From JBGOUJ01 sp041477005 (lineage in GTDB: Bacteria > Acidobacteriota > Terriglobia > Bryobacterales > JACQDG01), in the NCBI GenBank assembly GCA_041477005.1, contig JBGOUJ010000002.1, forward strand, positions 1 through 50,326: a DNA stretch of 50,326 bases, written 5' to 3'. The position numbers were made by a program, and so were the translations under genes. Positions 17,127-23,844 of the stretch are shown here, piece by piece (within the stretch, counting starts at the first letter, position 1; each line of letters begins with the position of its first letter). Below the pieces are notes generated by a model. That model saw nothing but the letters and a program-made list of their open reading frames with translations, was not told the DNA's origin and did not search any database.

Positions 17127-18281
17127 CTATTGGTAGACGCGGCTGCACCGCTTCCCAATGCCGCAAAGGATCTCGTAGGGGATGGCGCCGCAGCGCTCGG
17201 CCATCTGCAGCGCATCGAGCTTCGCATCTCCATCCTGCCCCAATAGTGTTATACAGTCGCCGGGCGCCAGCTCCGGGGCAGCGCTCAAGTCGACCAGGCA
17301 CACGTCCATACTCACCAACCCTACGATGCGGGCCGGACGGCCGGCGGCCAGCACAATCCCACCGTTGGAGAGGCGCCGGTCCAGGCCGTCGGCATAACCG
17401 GCGGCGACGACGCCGACACGCATGGGCCGGTCGGTGCGAAAGCTGGCGTTGTAGCCCAGAGGGGCTCCAGCTCCATATTCCTTGACAGTCAGGATCCGCG
17501 CTTTCCAACTGAGGATCGGATCGAGGCACGGCGGCGGCTCGACCGGCTCGCGCCCCCGCGGGGGCATCAGGTAGCCGTAAAGGGCGAGGCCCGGCCGAAC
17601 CATCGAGACTCGCGTCTGCGGCCAGTAAGCCAGAGCGGCGCTGTTGGCCATGTGGACGAAGCGGGGACGGATGCCTCGGGCCGCCAACTGCTCGGCCAGT
17701 TGCTGGAACCGCCGGATTTGGTCCTCGGTTTGGCGGCTCACCAAGTCCTCAGCGGAGGCGAAATGGGTGGCCAGCCCTTCGAGCCGCAAGTGGGGCGCCC
17801 GGGCCAGCAGGTCGGCAACCTCAGTGGCGCGCGCCTCTTCGAGCCCCAACCGCCCCATACCCGAATCGATCTCCAGGTGAAACCGCGGGCAGATTTGCCG
17901 GAGGCGCGCCCACTGCTCGAGGTCCTGGAGCTGGTCTACGCTATGGACCGTCAGGGTGAGGTCGAATTCGGCCAGCGCGTTCTTCTCATCGCGGGCGAGA
18001 TCGGCGAGCACCAGGATGCGGCCCCGGATCCCGTTTCGGCGCAGCTCGATTCCCTCGGCCACCGAGGTGACGGCAAACCAGCCGGCGCCGGCGCCTTCCA
18101 GCGCGCGGGCGACTTCGACCGCGCCGTGTCCGTAAGCATCGGCCTTGACCACGGCGACGACCTCGACACCGTCTCCGGCCGTCCGGCGAATGACCCGGTA
18201 ATTCGCGATCAGCTTTTGACGCGAGATCTCGACGAAAGTGCGTTCCACGCGCGCCGCCCGGCCCCTATTGTCCTGTCTCAC
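17127..18281 (-). CDS. alr: Alanine racemase
   Basis: This PLP enzyme supplies D-alanine for peptidoglycan. It is 384 residues. The N-terminal TIM-barrel carries the PLP lysine, Lys46, in VVKADAYGHG. The C-terminal beta domain has LGYNASFRTDR (with the catalytic tyrosine), AAGYADGLDRRLSNGG and VSMDVCLVDL. The C terminus IPYEILCGIGKRCSRVY is typical. It starts 54 bases after dnaB on the same strand and may be co-transcribed with it. The first 13 residues are basic and not conserved, so the ATG near residue 1 could be a few codons too far upstream. Confidence 0.93.
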   Translation of the reverse strand: MRQDNRGRAARVERTFVEISRQKLIANYRVIRRTAGDGVEVVAVVKADAYGHGAVEVARALEGAGAGWFAVTSVAEGIELRRNGIRGRILVLADLARDEKNALAEFDLTLTVHSVDQLQDLEQWARLRQICPRFHLEIDSGMGRLGLEEARATEVADLLARAPHLRLEGLATHFASAEDLVSRQTEDQIRRFQQLAEQLAARGIRPRFVHMANSAALAYWPQTRVSMVRPGLALYGYLMPPRGREPVEPPPCLDPILSWKARILTVKEYGAGAPLGYNASFRTDRPMRVGVVAAGYADGLDRRLSNGGIVLAAGRPARIVGLVSMDVCLVDLSAAPELAPGDCITLLGQDGDAKLDALQMAERCGAIPYEILCGIGKRCSRVYQ

Positions 18282-18335
18282 GAGATGGTTTACAAGGCCT
18301 GCGAGCCGAGCCAGGGCGGTCGCGGCCTGGAAGCC

Positions 18336-19727
18336 CTATTGGACCCAGTCGGGCTCCGCCGCCTCCGGGTCGGCGCCCACGTCCTCGGCGCGGTTCTCGA
18401 ACTTGGTGTACTTGCTCAAGAACGCCAGCTCGACCTTGCCGGTGGGCCCGTTACGCTGTTTGGCGACCAGCAGCTCGGCCAAGCCGTGCAGGTCCTCGCG
18501 GTCCGGTTTGTAAACCTCCTCGCGAAAGATGAAAGCAACAATGTCGGCGTCTTGCTCGATCGCTCCCGATTCGCGAAGGTCGCTCAACTGGGGACGGTGG
18601 TCGCCGGTGCGGACTTCCGGGGCGCGGCTCAATTGGGAAAGGGCGACGACCGGGACCTTGAGCTCCTTGGCCAGTTGCTTCAAGCCGCGCGAGATGACCG
18701 AAATTTCCTGATTGCGGTTATCGAACTTGCCCTTCAAGCTCATCAACTGCAGGTAATCGAGGATCACCAGAGCGAGGCCGTGCTCGTGGCGCAGGCGGCG
18801 GCACTTGGCGTGCATCTCCATAAGGTTGGTGCTCGCGGCATCGTCGATGTAGAGCGGGCTCTGCACCAGTTGGTTCAGGGCGGCCGAGAGCCGGCGCCGC
18901 TCTTCCATGTTGAGAAAGCCGCCGCGGAAGCGGTGGCTATCGACGCGGGCCAGGGCGCTCAGCATGCGGGAGAGCAGGGATTCGGCCGACATCTCGAGCG
19001 AGAAGACGGCCACTGTCTGGCCCAGCTTCACGGCCACGTGCTGGGCGATGTTGAGGGCAAGCGCCGTCTTGCCCATGGAAGGCCGCGCCGCCAGCACGAA
19101 CAGCTCGGAGGGCTGCAGGCCGGTCGTCATCTCGTCGAACTTGGTGAAGCCGGTGGTCAGGCCGCGCAGGCGCTTGCTCGGGTCGAGGAAGGTGTTGATG
19201 CCGCCGGGAAAGCCCTCGACGATCTTCCGTGGGCTGACCAGGCCGCCGCGGATCCGCGAGTCGCCGACTTTGAGAATCATCTCCTCAGCCTTGCTGAGGA
19301 TCTCGTCGACCTCGTCGCCGGCCTCCAGGCACTGCCCGGTGATGGCCTGCGAGGTGTAGATGAGGCGCCGCAGCAGCGACCGGTCCTTGACGATGCGGAC
19401 GTAACTGTCGATGTTTTCGAGACGCGGCAGGCCCTCGGTCAGCGCCGAGAGATATGCCACGCCGTCGCAGGACTCGAGCTGGCCGTGCTTCATCAACTCG
19501 TTGGCCAGGGTGAGGTATTCTATTGGCTCCGAGCGCGAGTGCAGCTCGAGCATGCGCGCGAAGATGCGGCGGTGCTTTTCGAGCACGAAGTCGTCGGGCT
19601 CAATAACGCCGGCCACGTGGACAAACAAGGTGTCGGAAAGAACGATGGAGCCGAGGACGAACTGCTCCGCTTCGACGTTGGCGGGTAGGCCTTTCTCCAG
19701 CACGGTTCCAGTGGCAGCAGCCGGCAT
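18336..19727 (-). CDS. dnaB: Replicative DNA helicase
   Basis: DnaB is the hexameric helicase that unwinds DNA at the fork and recruits primase. It is 463 residues. The N-terminal domain (about residues 15-120, EAEQFVLGSIVL, YLTLANELMKHG) is followed by a linker. The RecA-like ATPase domain has Walker A AARPSMGKT (Lys220). Walker B lies around GLALVILDYLQLM, and the C-terminal DLRESGAIEQDADIVAFIFR contains the arginine-finger region. No intein is present. The gene is preceded by about 430 bases of relatively A/T-rich DNA. Confidence 0.96.
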   Translation of the reverse strand: MPAAATGTVLEKGLPANVEAEQFVLGSIVLSDTLFVHVAGVIEPDDFVLEKHRRIFARMLELHSRSEPIEYLTLANELMKHGQLESCDGVAYLSALTEGLPRLENIDSYVRIVKDRSLLRRLIYTSQAITGQCLEAGDEVDEILSKAEEMILKVGDSRIRGGLVSPRKIVEGFPGGINTFLDPSKRLRGLTTGFTKFDEMTTGLQPSELFVLAARPSMGKTALALNIAQHVAVKLGQTVAVFSLEMSAESLLSRMLSALARVDSHRFRGGFLNMEERRRLSAALNQLVQSPLYIDDAASTNLMEMHAKCRRLRHEHGLALVILDYLQLMSLKGKFDNRNQEISVISRGLKQLAKELKVPVVALSQLSRAPEVRTGDHRPQLSDLRESGAIEQDADIVAFIFREEVYKPDREDLHGLAELLVAKQRNGPTGKVELAFLSKYTKFENRAEDVGADPEAAEPDWVQ

Positions 19728-20109
19728 AATCAGGGGCGCTCGATGAGCGTAAGCGATTCCGCCGGAGGCGGAACAAGAAAATATTGGCGGTTTGTTTGGA
19801 ACGGCTTACGTTGTGAATCTCTCGAAAACATCCACAAACTAGTAGGTCTTGGCAGTTTACCCATTTCGTTTCAATAACTTACCCTGTGGAGCCAGATGTG
19901 GATATTGAGCCTCCGACCGGTGTACTTTCTCGGAAAACAAGATGCACGTTTACAACATGTTACAGAATTGACCGTCCCGCCACGTTGAACCAATCCACAC
20001 CTCTTCTGTTTGTAACAATATAGCAGAGTTTCCGTAGCGAAGAAAAGGAAAATATAGAGGGAACAATTGGGGAAGACCGGGGACGGCGGAAGACCAGCGG
20101 TGGGCGCGG
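19728..20109. other. Intergenic leader between dnaB and tRNA-Pro
   Basis: This spacer is less G/C-rich than the rest of the window and must carry the dnaB promoter on the minus strand. A perfect palindrome with 7-base arms and a 3-base loop (TTCCGCC-GGA-GGCGGAA) lies at 19757-19773, 30 bases upstream of the dnaB start. It could be an operator or a leader hairpin. I see no convincing gene. Frames on the minus strand that enter this stretch are antisense to the tRNA. Confidence 0.4.
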
Positions 20110-20138
20110 TTGACAGGCCTTGCGGCAAGGGATAGACT
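20110..20138 (+). promoter_or_regulatory. Sigma-70-type promoter for tRNA-Pro
   Basis: A perfect -35 hexamer TTGACA at 20110-20115 is separated by exactly 17 bases from TAGACT at 20133-20138, a 4/6 match to TATAAT. Transcription would start near 20145, about 15 bases before the mature tRNA. The spacer contains a 13-base palindrome, CCTTGC-G-GCAAGG, at 20118-20130. Confidence 0.7.
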
Positions 20139-20159
20139 GGAGTTGCCGCTTGACAGCGT

Positions 20160-20237
20160 CGGGGCGTGGCTCAGCCTGGTTAGAGCGCCTGGTTCGGGAC
20201 CAGGAGGCCGGTGGTTCAAATCCACTCGCCCCGACCA
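20160..20237 (+). tRNA. tRNA-Pro (anticodon CGG)
   Basis: A full cloverleaf can be drawn. The acceptor stem is CGGGGCG/CGCCCCG and the D stem is GCTC/GAGC. The anticodon stem is CCTGG/CCAGG with loop TTCGGGA, putting anticodon CGG at 20195-20197. A 5-base variable loop follows, then the T arm GGTGG-TTCAAAT-CCACT with one G-U pair. Discriminator A and an encoded CCA end at 20237. It decodes proline CCG. The antisense strand reads the GASGFEPP...RRSNQAEPRP-type peptide often mis-annotated opposite this kind of tRNA, an independent sign that the call is right. Confidence 0.97.
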
Positions 20238-20276
20238 AATCTCCTTCCTCTTCCTGCTAATTCCATTGGTCGGGGC
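20228..20276. repeat. Inverted copy of the tRNA-Pro 3' end
   Basis: The last 11 bases across the tRNA 3' end (GCCCCGACCAA, 20228-20238) recur as a perfect reverse complement (TTGGTCGGGGC) at 20266-20276, leaving a 27-base pyrimidine-rich loop. This could be a processing or termination hairpin for the tRNA precursor, though no T-run follows. It could also be a scar left by DNA integration or excision at the tRNA. Confidence 0.6.
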
Positions 20277-20373
20277 CGGGCTGGTCTATTGCGCCCAATC
20301 TGGCGGACGATGGCTTCTCCGCGATCTGGAGGTATAAGACCGGCCGGCGACGATTCCTGAGCCCCACAGGGTC

Positions 20374-20739
20374 TCATGGGATGACCTCCCAACGCGCACC
20401 ACGCCCCCGGCCCACGAGTCGAACCCGGTCGGTCTTCTTCATCCCTGCCAGCACCTTCTTAATGAGTCGTGGACTGGCCGCCGACAACTGCGCCGCCATA
20501 TCGGCCAGGGTGAAACGCTCCACCTGGGCGAGCACGGTCTGCCGAACCAGATCGCTCTTGGCGGGCCGCACCTCAACTGATTCGACCTGACGCTGGAATT
20601 CCTTGTAGGCGGTTCGCAAGAAGCCCAGAAAGTAGTTCCACCACGGAATGATCTCGTTCTTGCCTTCGTGCCACCTTTGTGAGCACGGCTTGAGAACCCG
20701 GTAGGGCTCCTGACTGCCTAGCAGTAGCCTAATAATGGC
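20374..20739 (-). pseudogene. C-terminal remnant of a Fic-family protein
   Basis: Read on the minus strand, 20739 to 20374 is an open frame of about 120 residues with a stop (TAA, 20740-20742) immediately upstream. It contains CSQRWHEGKNEIIPWWNYFL, which matches the conserved segment that follows the catalytic Fic core in Fic/DOC proteins with a C-terminal winged helix. An RTAYKEF helix follows, then a plausible winged-helix domain (FTLADMAAQLSAASPRLIKKVLAG). The HPFxxGNGR catalytic motif and everything before it are absent. The fragment lacks a proper start and is most likely a truncated, dead gene that once encoded an AMPylating enzyme or regulator. Confidence 0.65.
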
Positions 20740-20863
20740 TTATTGGGCGGCAGGTAGCCAATTGGGGAGTCGGCGAGCGAGCTTTCGCCCGGTTCATGAC
20801 GCCGGGTTAGGCGGTCAAGTGGGAGGTTAACAGAGGGGGGACTATACTCGCCCCGAAAACGCC

Positions 20864-21172
20864 CTACCCGAAAGAACGTCTTCTTTGGTTGGCGCTGGCG
20901 CGTCGGTTCAAGCATCGGGCGACCTGCCCTTCGCTCCCCCGCGTATACTCTCTTCGGTCCAGAGTCCTGCCGTGTCGCTGTCGAATCCGGATCAACAGCG
21001 CTTCAATATGCTTGCAGGTACCCAGGGTGTCTACGGCGAAATCGGGGCACGCGCAGTAGTTCTCGAACCGGCTTGGCCCGCGCAGGGCTACGCGGTAGTT
21101 TTTGCCGCTGGCGGACTCGACGCGATAGTCGCCACCGAGGAAACAGCGCCCTGGTTCCAGTAGCCCAACGTA
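20864..21172 (-). pseudogene. Broken SWIM zinc-finger fragment (SNF2-helicase-associated type)
   Basis: The minus strand between a TGA at 21173-21175 and a TAG at 20864-20866 encodes 102 residues without a start codon. The core FENYCACPDFAVDTLGTCKH has the SWIM pattern C-x-C-x10-C-x-H (Cys40, Cys42, Cys53, His55 of the fragment). The preceding stretch GGDYRVESASGKNYRVALRG is the usual beta-strand lead-in. Such domains sit at the N terminus of SNF2-family helicases or restriction-associated proteins. After about residue 70 the sequence becomes Arg-rich and unlike the family, suggesting a frameshift. No helicase domain follows. I call it a decayed gene. Confidence 0.65.
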
Positions 21173-21378
21173 TCATTTCTCTCAAACCAGCGGAACTTCT
21201 CGATAGTATTAGGATATAGTTCGGGACCGGGACCCCGCGGGTTGAGATACACTTGCCATACAAATGCGCACGGAGTTTACCCCCTCGCGTCTCGTTGGCG
21301 GCCGGTGAACATGTAAAAATGTAAGGACCAATACGCCGGAGAGCGTCCAAATCTTCCTAGTCGGACTAGTCCATTTGG
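21173..21378. other. Spacer upstream of the PilZ gene
   Basis: No intact gene is visible. A short open minus-strand frame (21170-21284) may be a further shifted piece of the SWIM-domain relic. A perfect 10-base palindrome, GGACTAGTCC, lies at 21363-21372, just before the PilZ start. It overlaps a second inverted repeat, CTAGT-CGG-ACTAG, and could be an operator. Confidence 0.3.
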
Positions 21379-21738
21379 ATGGTAGCGCGGCAATGGAAAC
21401 CGAGGTACCATTACCAAGAATCTATGCAGCAACCAAAGGCGCGGGAAAGACGACGCGATTCACGCTACCCCATCACCTGTGAGCTGAGGGCCTTGGAAAT
21501 GCCCGCGATCGGCGGCGCCGGGAGCTCGAAACGGTTGATCCGAGGCCGGCTTCACGACATGAGCAAGGGCGGCTTCTGCGTGCTGACCGATAAGGCATTG
21601 AAGGTGTTGAAGGTAGTGCGGTGCGAGATCGGTCTGGCCAAAGTTCCAGCCGCGATTCCCACGGTTTCGCAGGTTCGATGGATCCAGAAGAACGCCCGCG
21701 GGCCGAGATATCGGATCGGCATGCAGTTCCTCGTTTAG
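21379..21738 (+). CDS. PilZ domain protein (c-di-GMP binding)
   Basis: This is a single PilZ domain of 119 residues, expected to bind cyclic di-GMP. The RxxxR motif is visible in ERRRDSRYPI and the (D/N)xSxxG motif in HDMSKGGFCVL. The C-terminal beta strands end in GPRYRIGMQFLV. It stands alone at the head of the exopolysaccharide locus in the same direction, so it may couple polymer production or export to c-di-GMP. The partner is unknown. The start is uncertain: the ATG at 21379 and a second ATG at 21424 are both possible and neither has a good ribosome site. The second would still keep the whole domain. Confidence 0.82.
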   Translation: MVARQWKPRYHYQESMQQPKARERRRDSRYPITCELRALEMPAIGGAGSSKRLIRGRLHDMSKGGFCVLTDKALKVLKVVRCEIGLAKVPAAIPTVSQVRWIQKNARGPRYRIGMQFLV

Positions 21739-22049
21739 CGTCGAAACCTCCCTCTTCCTGGCCGCCAGAGTTTCGTTAGTACCAGTACGAAAGCTGCAAG
21801 TCGAGCTGCTCCCCCGATCCTACCCATTCAGGCTAATCCATTCGGAGTATTGAAAGGTAAGAGCAGATTGGCCGATCATGCCCTTACCACCACTGGGAAC
21901 GGAGAGGTGGTTCCGGTCAAGCATTTGAGCTGGAGCCGAGAGAGATTGAGTTAAAGTTGCTGCTTTTGTGGCGGATACGAATCGCTGGGTGGCGGGCTGA
22001 AGGGCGGAAGCTTGCGCAGCCCGGGGCGGCAGCAGAAATCCAAGGAATC
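21739..22049. other. Leader region of the polysaccharide operon
   Basis: No gene is visible in this 311-base spacer. An open frame runs through its last 90 bases into the Wza-like gene but lacks a good start. ACCACC near 21889 and GGTGGT near 21906 can pair into a stem that overlaps a second possible stem, GGAAC/GTTCC. The main promoter of the locus is expected here, but I could not pick convincing hexamers. Confidence 0.3.
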
Positions 22050-23069
22050 ATGTGCACAGCTAGGATAGCATCACGGGGCGCCGGTGGACTCATCGCGCTG
22101 TTGAGTCTCGTTTGCCAGGCGGCGCAGTTGCCCGCCGGCAACGTGAGGGTGGATGTGGCGGCGCTCGAAGAAAAGACTCCCAAGGCCGTTCGGCAGCCTG
22201 TCAGTTACGTGCTCGGACCTGATGATCAGATTACGATCCGCGTTTTGCAGGTTCCCGAAATCGCCGAAAAGCCCGTGCGGATCGACCTGGACGGCAACAT
22301 CGAGCTTCCCTATCTGGGGCAGGTCCGCGCCGCGGGGCTGACCGCCGAACAACTGAAGAAGGATCTGACGGAGCGGCTGAAGACTTTCGTCCGGGAACCG
22401 CAGGTGTCGGTCGGCGTAGAGGAGTTTCGCAGCCAGCCTGTATCGGTAATTGGCGCGGTGAACACTCCGGGGGTGCAGCAAATCCGGGGGCGCAAGACGC
22501 TGGTTGAGGTTGTCTCGATGGCCGGCGGCTTGCGGCTCGATTGCGGCAACACCCTGAACATCACGCGGCACATGGAGTGGGGCAAGATTCCCCTGCCCAG
22601 CGCGGCGCTGGACGCGACGGGCCAATTCAGCGTCGCCAAGGTGGATCTGAAATCTTTGATGGAGGCCAAGAACCCCGCGGAAAACATCCTGGTGCAGCCG
22701 GACGACGTCATCTCAGTGCCTCGCGCCGAGATGGTCTACGTGGTGGGTGAAGTGCCGAAGGCGGGCGGATTCGTTTTGCAGGAGCGGGAAAAGATGTACC
22801 TGCTGGAGGCGCTGGCGCTGGCGGGCGGCGTGAACAGGACCGCGGCGCCGCAGAACACCAGGATCCTGCGCAAATCATCCTCGAACGCGGACGGCAAGAT
22901 AGAAATCCCCGTCGACTTGACTAAGGTCCTCAACGGGCAGCTCAAGGACGTTCCGTTGCAGCCGCAAGATATCGTATTCATACCCGGCAGCGCTGCCAAG
23001 CGAGCCAGTCTCCGCGCGATCGAGGCCGCCATTCAAATGGGCACCGGAGTCGCGATTTTTCACCGCTGA
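22050..23069 (+). CDS. Wza-like polysaccharide export protein
   Basis: This is an outer-membrane/periplasmic export protein of 339 residues with a hydrophobic signal (GGLIALLSLVCQAAQ). The Poly_export domain begins at SYVLGPDDQITIRVLQVPEI. Two SLBB domains follow (about 130-200, VSVIGAVNTPGVQQIRG; about 225-300, VYVVGEVPKAGGFVLQERE). A terminal LQPQDIVFIPGS block ends it. I chose the ATG at 22050, which places the signal peptide at the N terminus; an in-frame TTG at 21957 would bury it. The Cys in LVCQ is only a partial lipobox. It should form the exit channel with the Wzc-like protein encoded two genes downstream. Confidence 0.88.
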   Translation: MCTARIASRGAGGLIALLSLVCQAAQLPAGNVRVDVAALEEKTPKAVRQPVSYVLGPDDQITIRVLQVPEIAEKPVRIDLDGNIELPYLGQVRAAGLTAEQLKKDLTERLKTFVREPQVSVGVEEFRSQPVSVIGAVNTPGVQQIRGRKTLVEVVSMAGGLRLDCGNTLNITRHMEWGKIPLPSAALDATGQFSVAKVDLKSLMEAKNPAENILVQPDDVISVPRAEMVYVVGEVPKAGGFVLQEREKMYLLEALALAGGVNRTAAPQNTRILRKSSSNADGKIEIPVDLTKVLNGQLKDVPLQPQDIVFIPGSAAKRASLRAIEAAIQMGTGVAIFHR

Positions 23070-23092
23070 TGGCCGGGGCTGATGGTAGGGGC

Positions 23093-23647
23093 ATGGAAAA
23101 TTCGACCGTTCAATGGTATGCGGTCAAGACCAAGCGATACAAGGAGAACTACGTTCAGTCGCAACTGGAATACGCGCGCATCGAGACGTACTGTCCGCTC
23201 ATGAAGATTCCCAAGAAGCATCTGCGCACGGGCCACCGGCAGATCGAGCCGCTGTTTCCGGGTTACGTTTTCGCGCGCTTCGAGCCGACGACGCAGATCT
23301 TCGATCTGCGGCGCGTGCGGGATGCGGTTTCGGTGGTCTGCTTCGACGGCAAGCCGAAGTGGCTGGACCCCCGCATCATCGGCGAATTTCGCCGTCGCGA
23401 GAAGGGTCGCGGCTATATCAGCGTCCGGTTCGGGAGGAAGCCTCCCGAGGCCGGGGACGGGTCCCGGGACTCTTTGCCCGGGTATGCAGGATTATTTGCG
23501 GGTTATCTCGAGAGCGAGCAGCGCATTTACGCCCTGTTCGGCCTTCTGAGCCCCGAGGCGCCCCCCAAACAGCCGGTCGGCTCCGCGCCTGCCGTCCGGC
23601 ATGCCTCCGTAGCGTCATCCGCTTCTTATGGGCCTCCGGGAGCGTAG
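23093..23647 (+). CDS. NusG/RfaH-like transcription antiterminator (UpxY type)
   Basis: This is a specialised NusG paralogue of 184 residues. The NGN domain is clear: VQWYAVKTKRYKENYVQSQL, then the TYCPLMKIP and PLFPGYVFARF motifs. The C-terminal KOW-like part (about 120-150) is divergent, and the last 35 residues are Ala/Pro/Ser-rich and unlike the family. Proteins of this type load on RNA polymerase and prevent early termination in long polysaccharide operons, which fits a locus of nearly 25 kb. An in-frame ATG at 23069 overlaps the upstream stop (TGATG) and could be used instead. I prefer 23093, which begins close to the conserved WYAV. Confidence 0.82.
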   Translation: MENSTVQWYAVKTKRYKENYVQSQLEYARIETYCPLMKIPKKHLRTGHRQIEPLFPGYVFARFEPTTQIFDLRRVRDAVSVVCFDGKPKWLDPRIIGEFRRREKGRGYISVRFGRKPPEAGDGSRDSLPGYAGLFAGYLESEQRIYALFGLLSPEAPPKQPVGSAPAVRHASVASSASYGPPGA

Positions 23648-23810
23648 AACAGACGTCGGCGCGAATGTTCCGGGGCCGGATTAGAATCCCGGCTGGCAGG
23701 CGGCAGGCGAGCGCCGCGCCGGCTGTTCCGAGACCGTCGGCGATCGAGAGCCCGGTTTAGAGGAAGGGACGGGGGGATGTTGCAGCGGCGGCAAAGCGAA
23801 AACGGCCGGC

Positions 23811-23830
23811 AGGAGTCGTTCACGACTCCT
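23811..23830 (+). promoter_or_regulatory. Perfect hairpin in the leader of the Wzc-like gene
   Basis: AGGAGTCG and CGACTCCT form a perfect 8-base stem around the tetraloop TTCA. No T-run follows, so it is not a standard terminator. It sits 14 bases before the start codon, just ahead of the true ribosome site (GAGGAG, 23836-23841), and its 5' arm contains an AGGAG decoy. Its place just downstream of the antiterminator gene makes an RNA polymerase pausing or loading element conceivable. Confidence 0.5.
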
Positions 23831-23844
23831 ATAGAGAGGAGATC

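Noticed and set aside
17652..19688. Long open plus-strand frame of 678 residues opposite alr and dnaB
   Set aside because: Both alr and dnaB are unmistakable on the minus strand. The frame is open only because of high G/C third positions.
19827..19905. DnaA-box-like sequences (TGTGGATAT at 19897-19905 and a weaker one near 19827) upstream of dnaB
   Set aside because: Neither is an exact box, there is no array, and dnaA or other origin genes are absent. Chance in A/T-richer DNA is enough.
19950..20238. Minus-strand frames of about 90 residues with GASGFEPPASWSRTRRSNQ
   Set aside because: This peptide is the well-known artefact read antisense to tRNA genes. The tRNA-Pro on the plus strand explains it.
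20718..20915. 65-residue minus-strand frame between the two gene relics
   Set aside because: No family-like sequence and no ribosome site; it is probably non-coding debris.
21003..21350. 115-residue minus-strand frame with an ATG upstream of PilZ
   Set aside because: It is Arg-rich without a domain. The SWIM motif lies in a different frame of the same DNA, so this one is a shadow.
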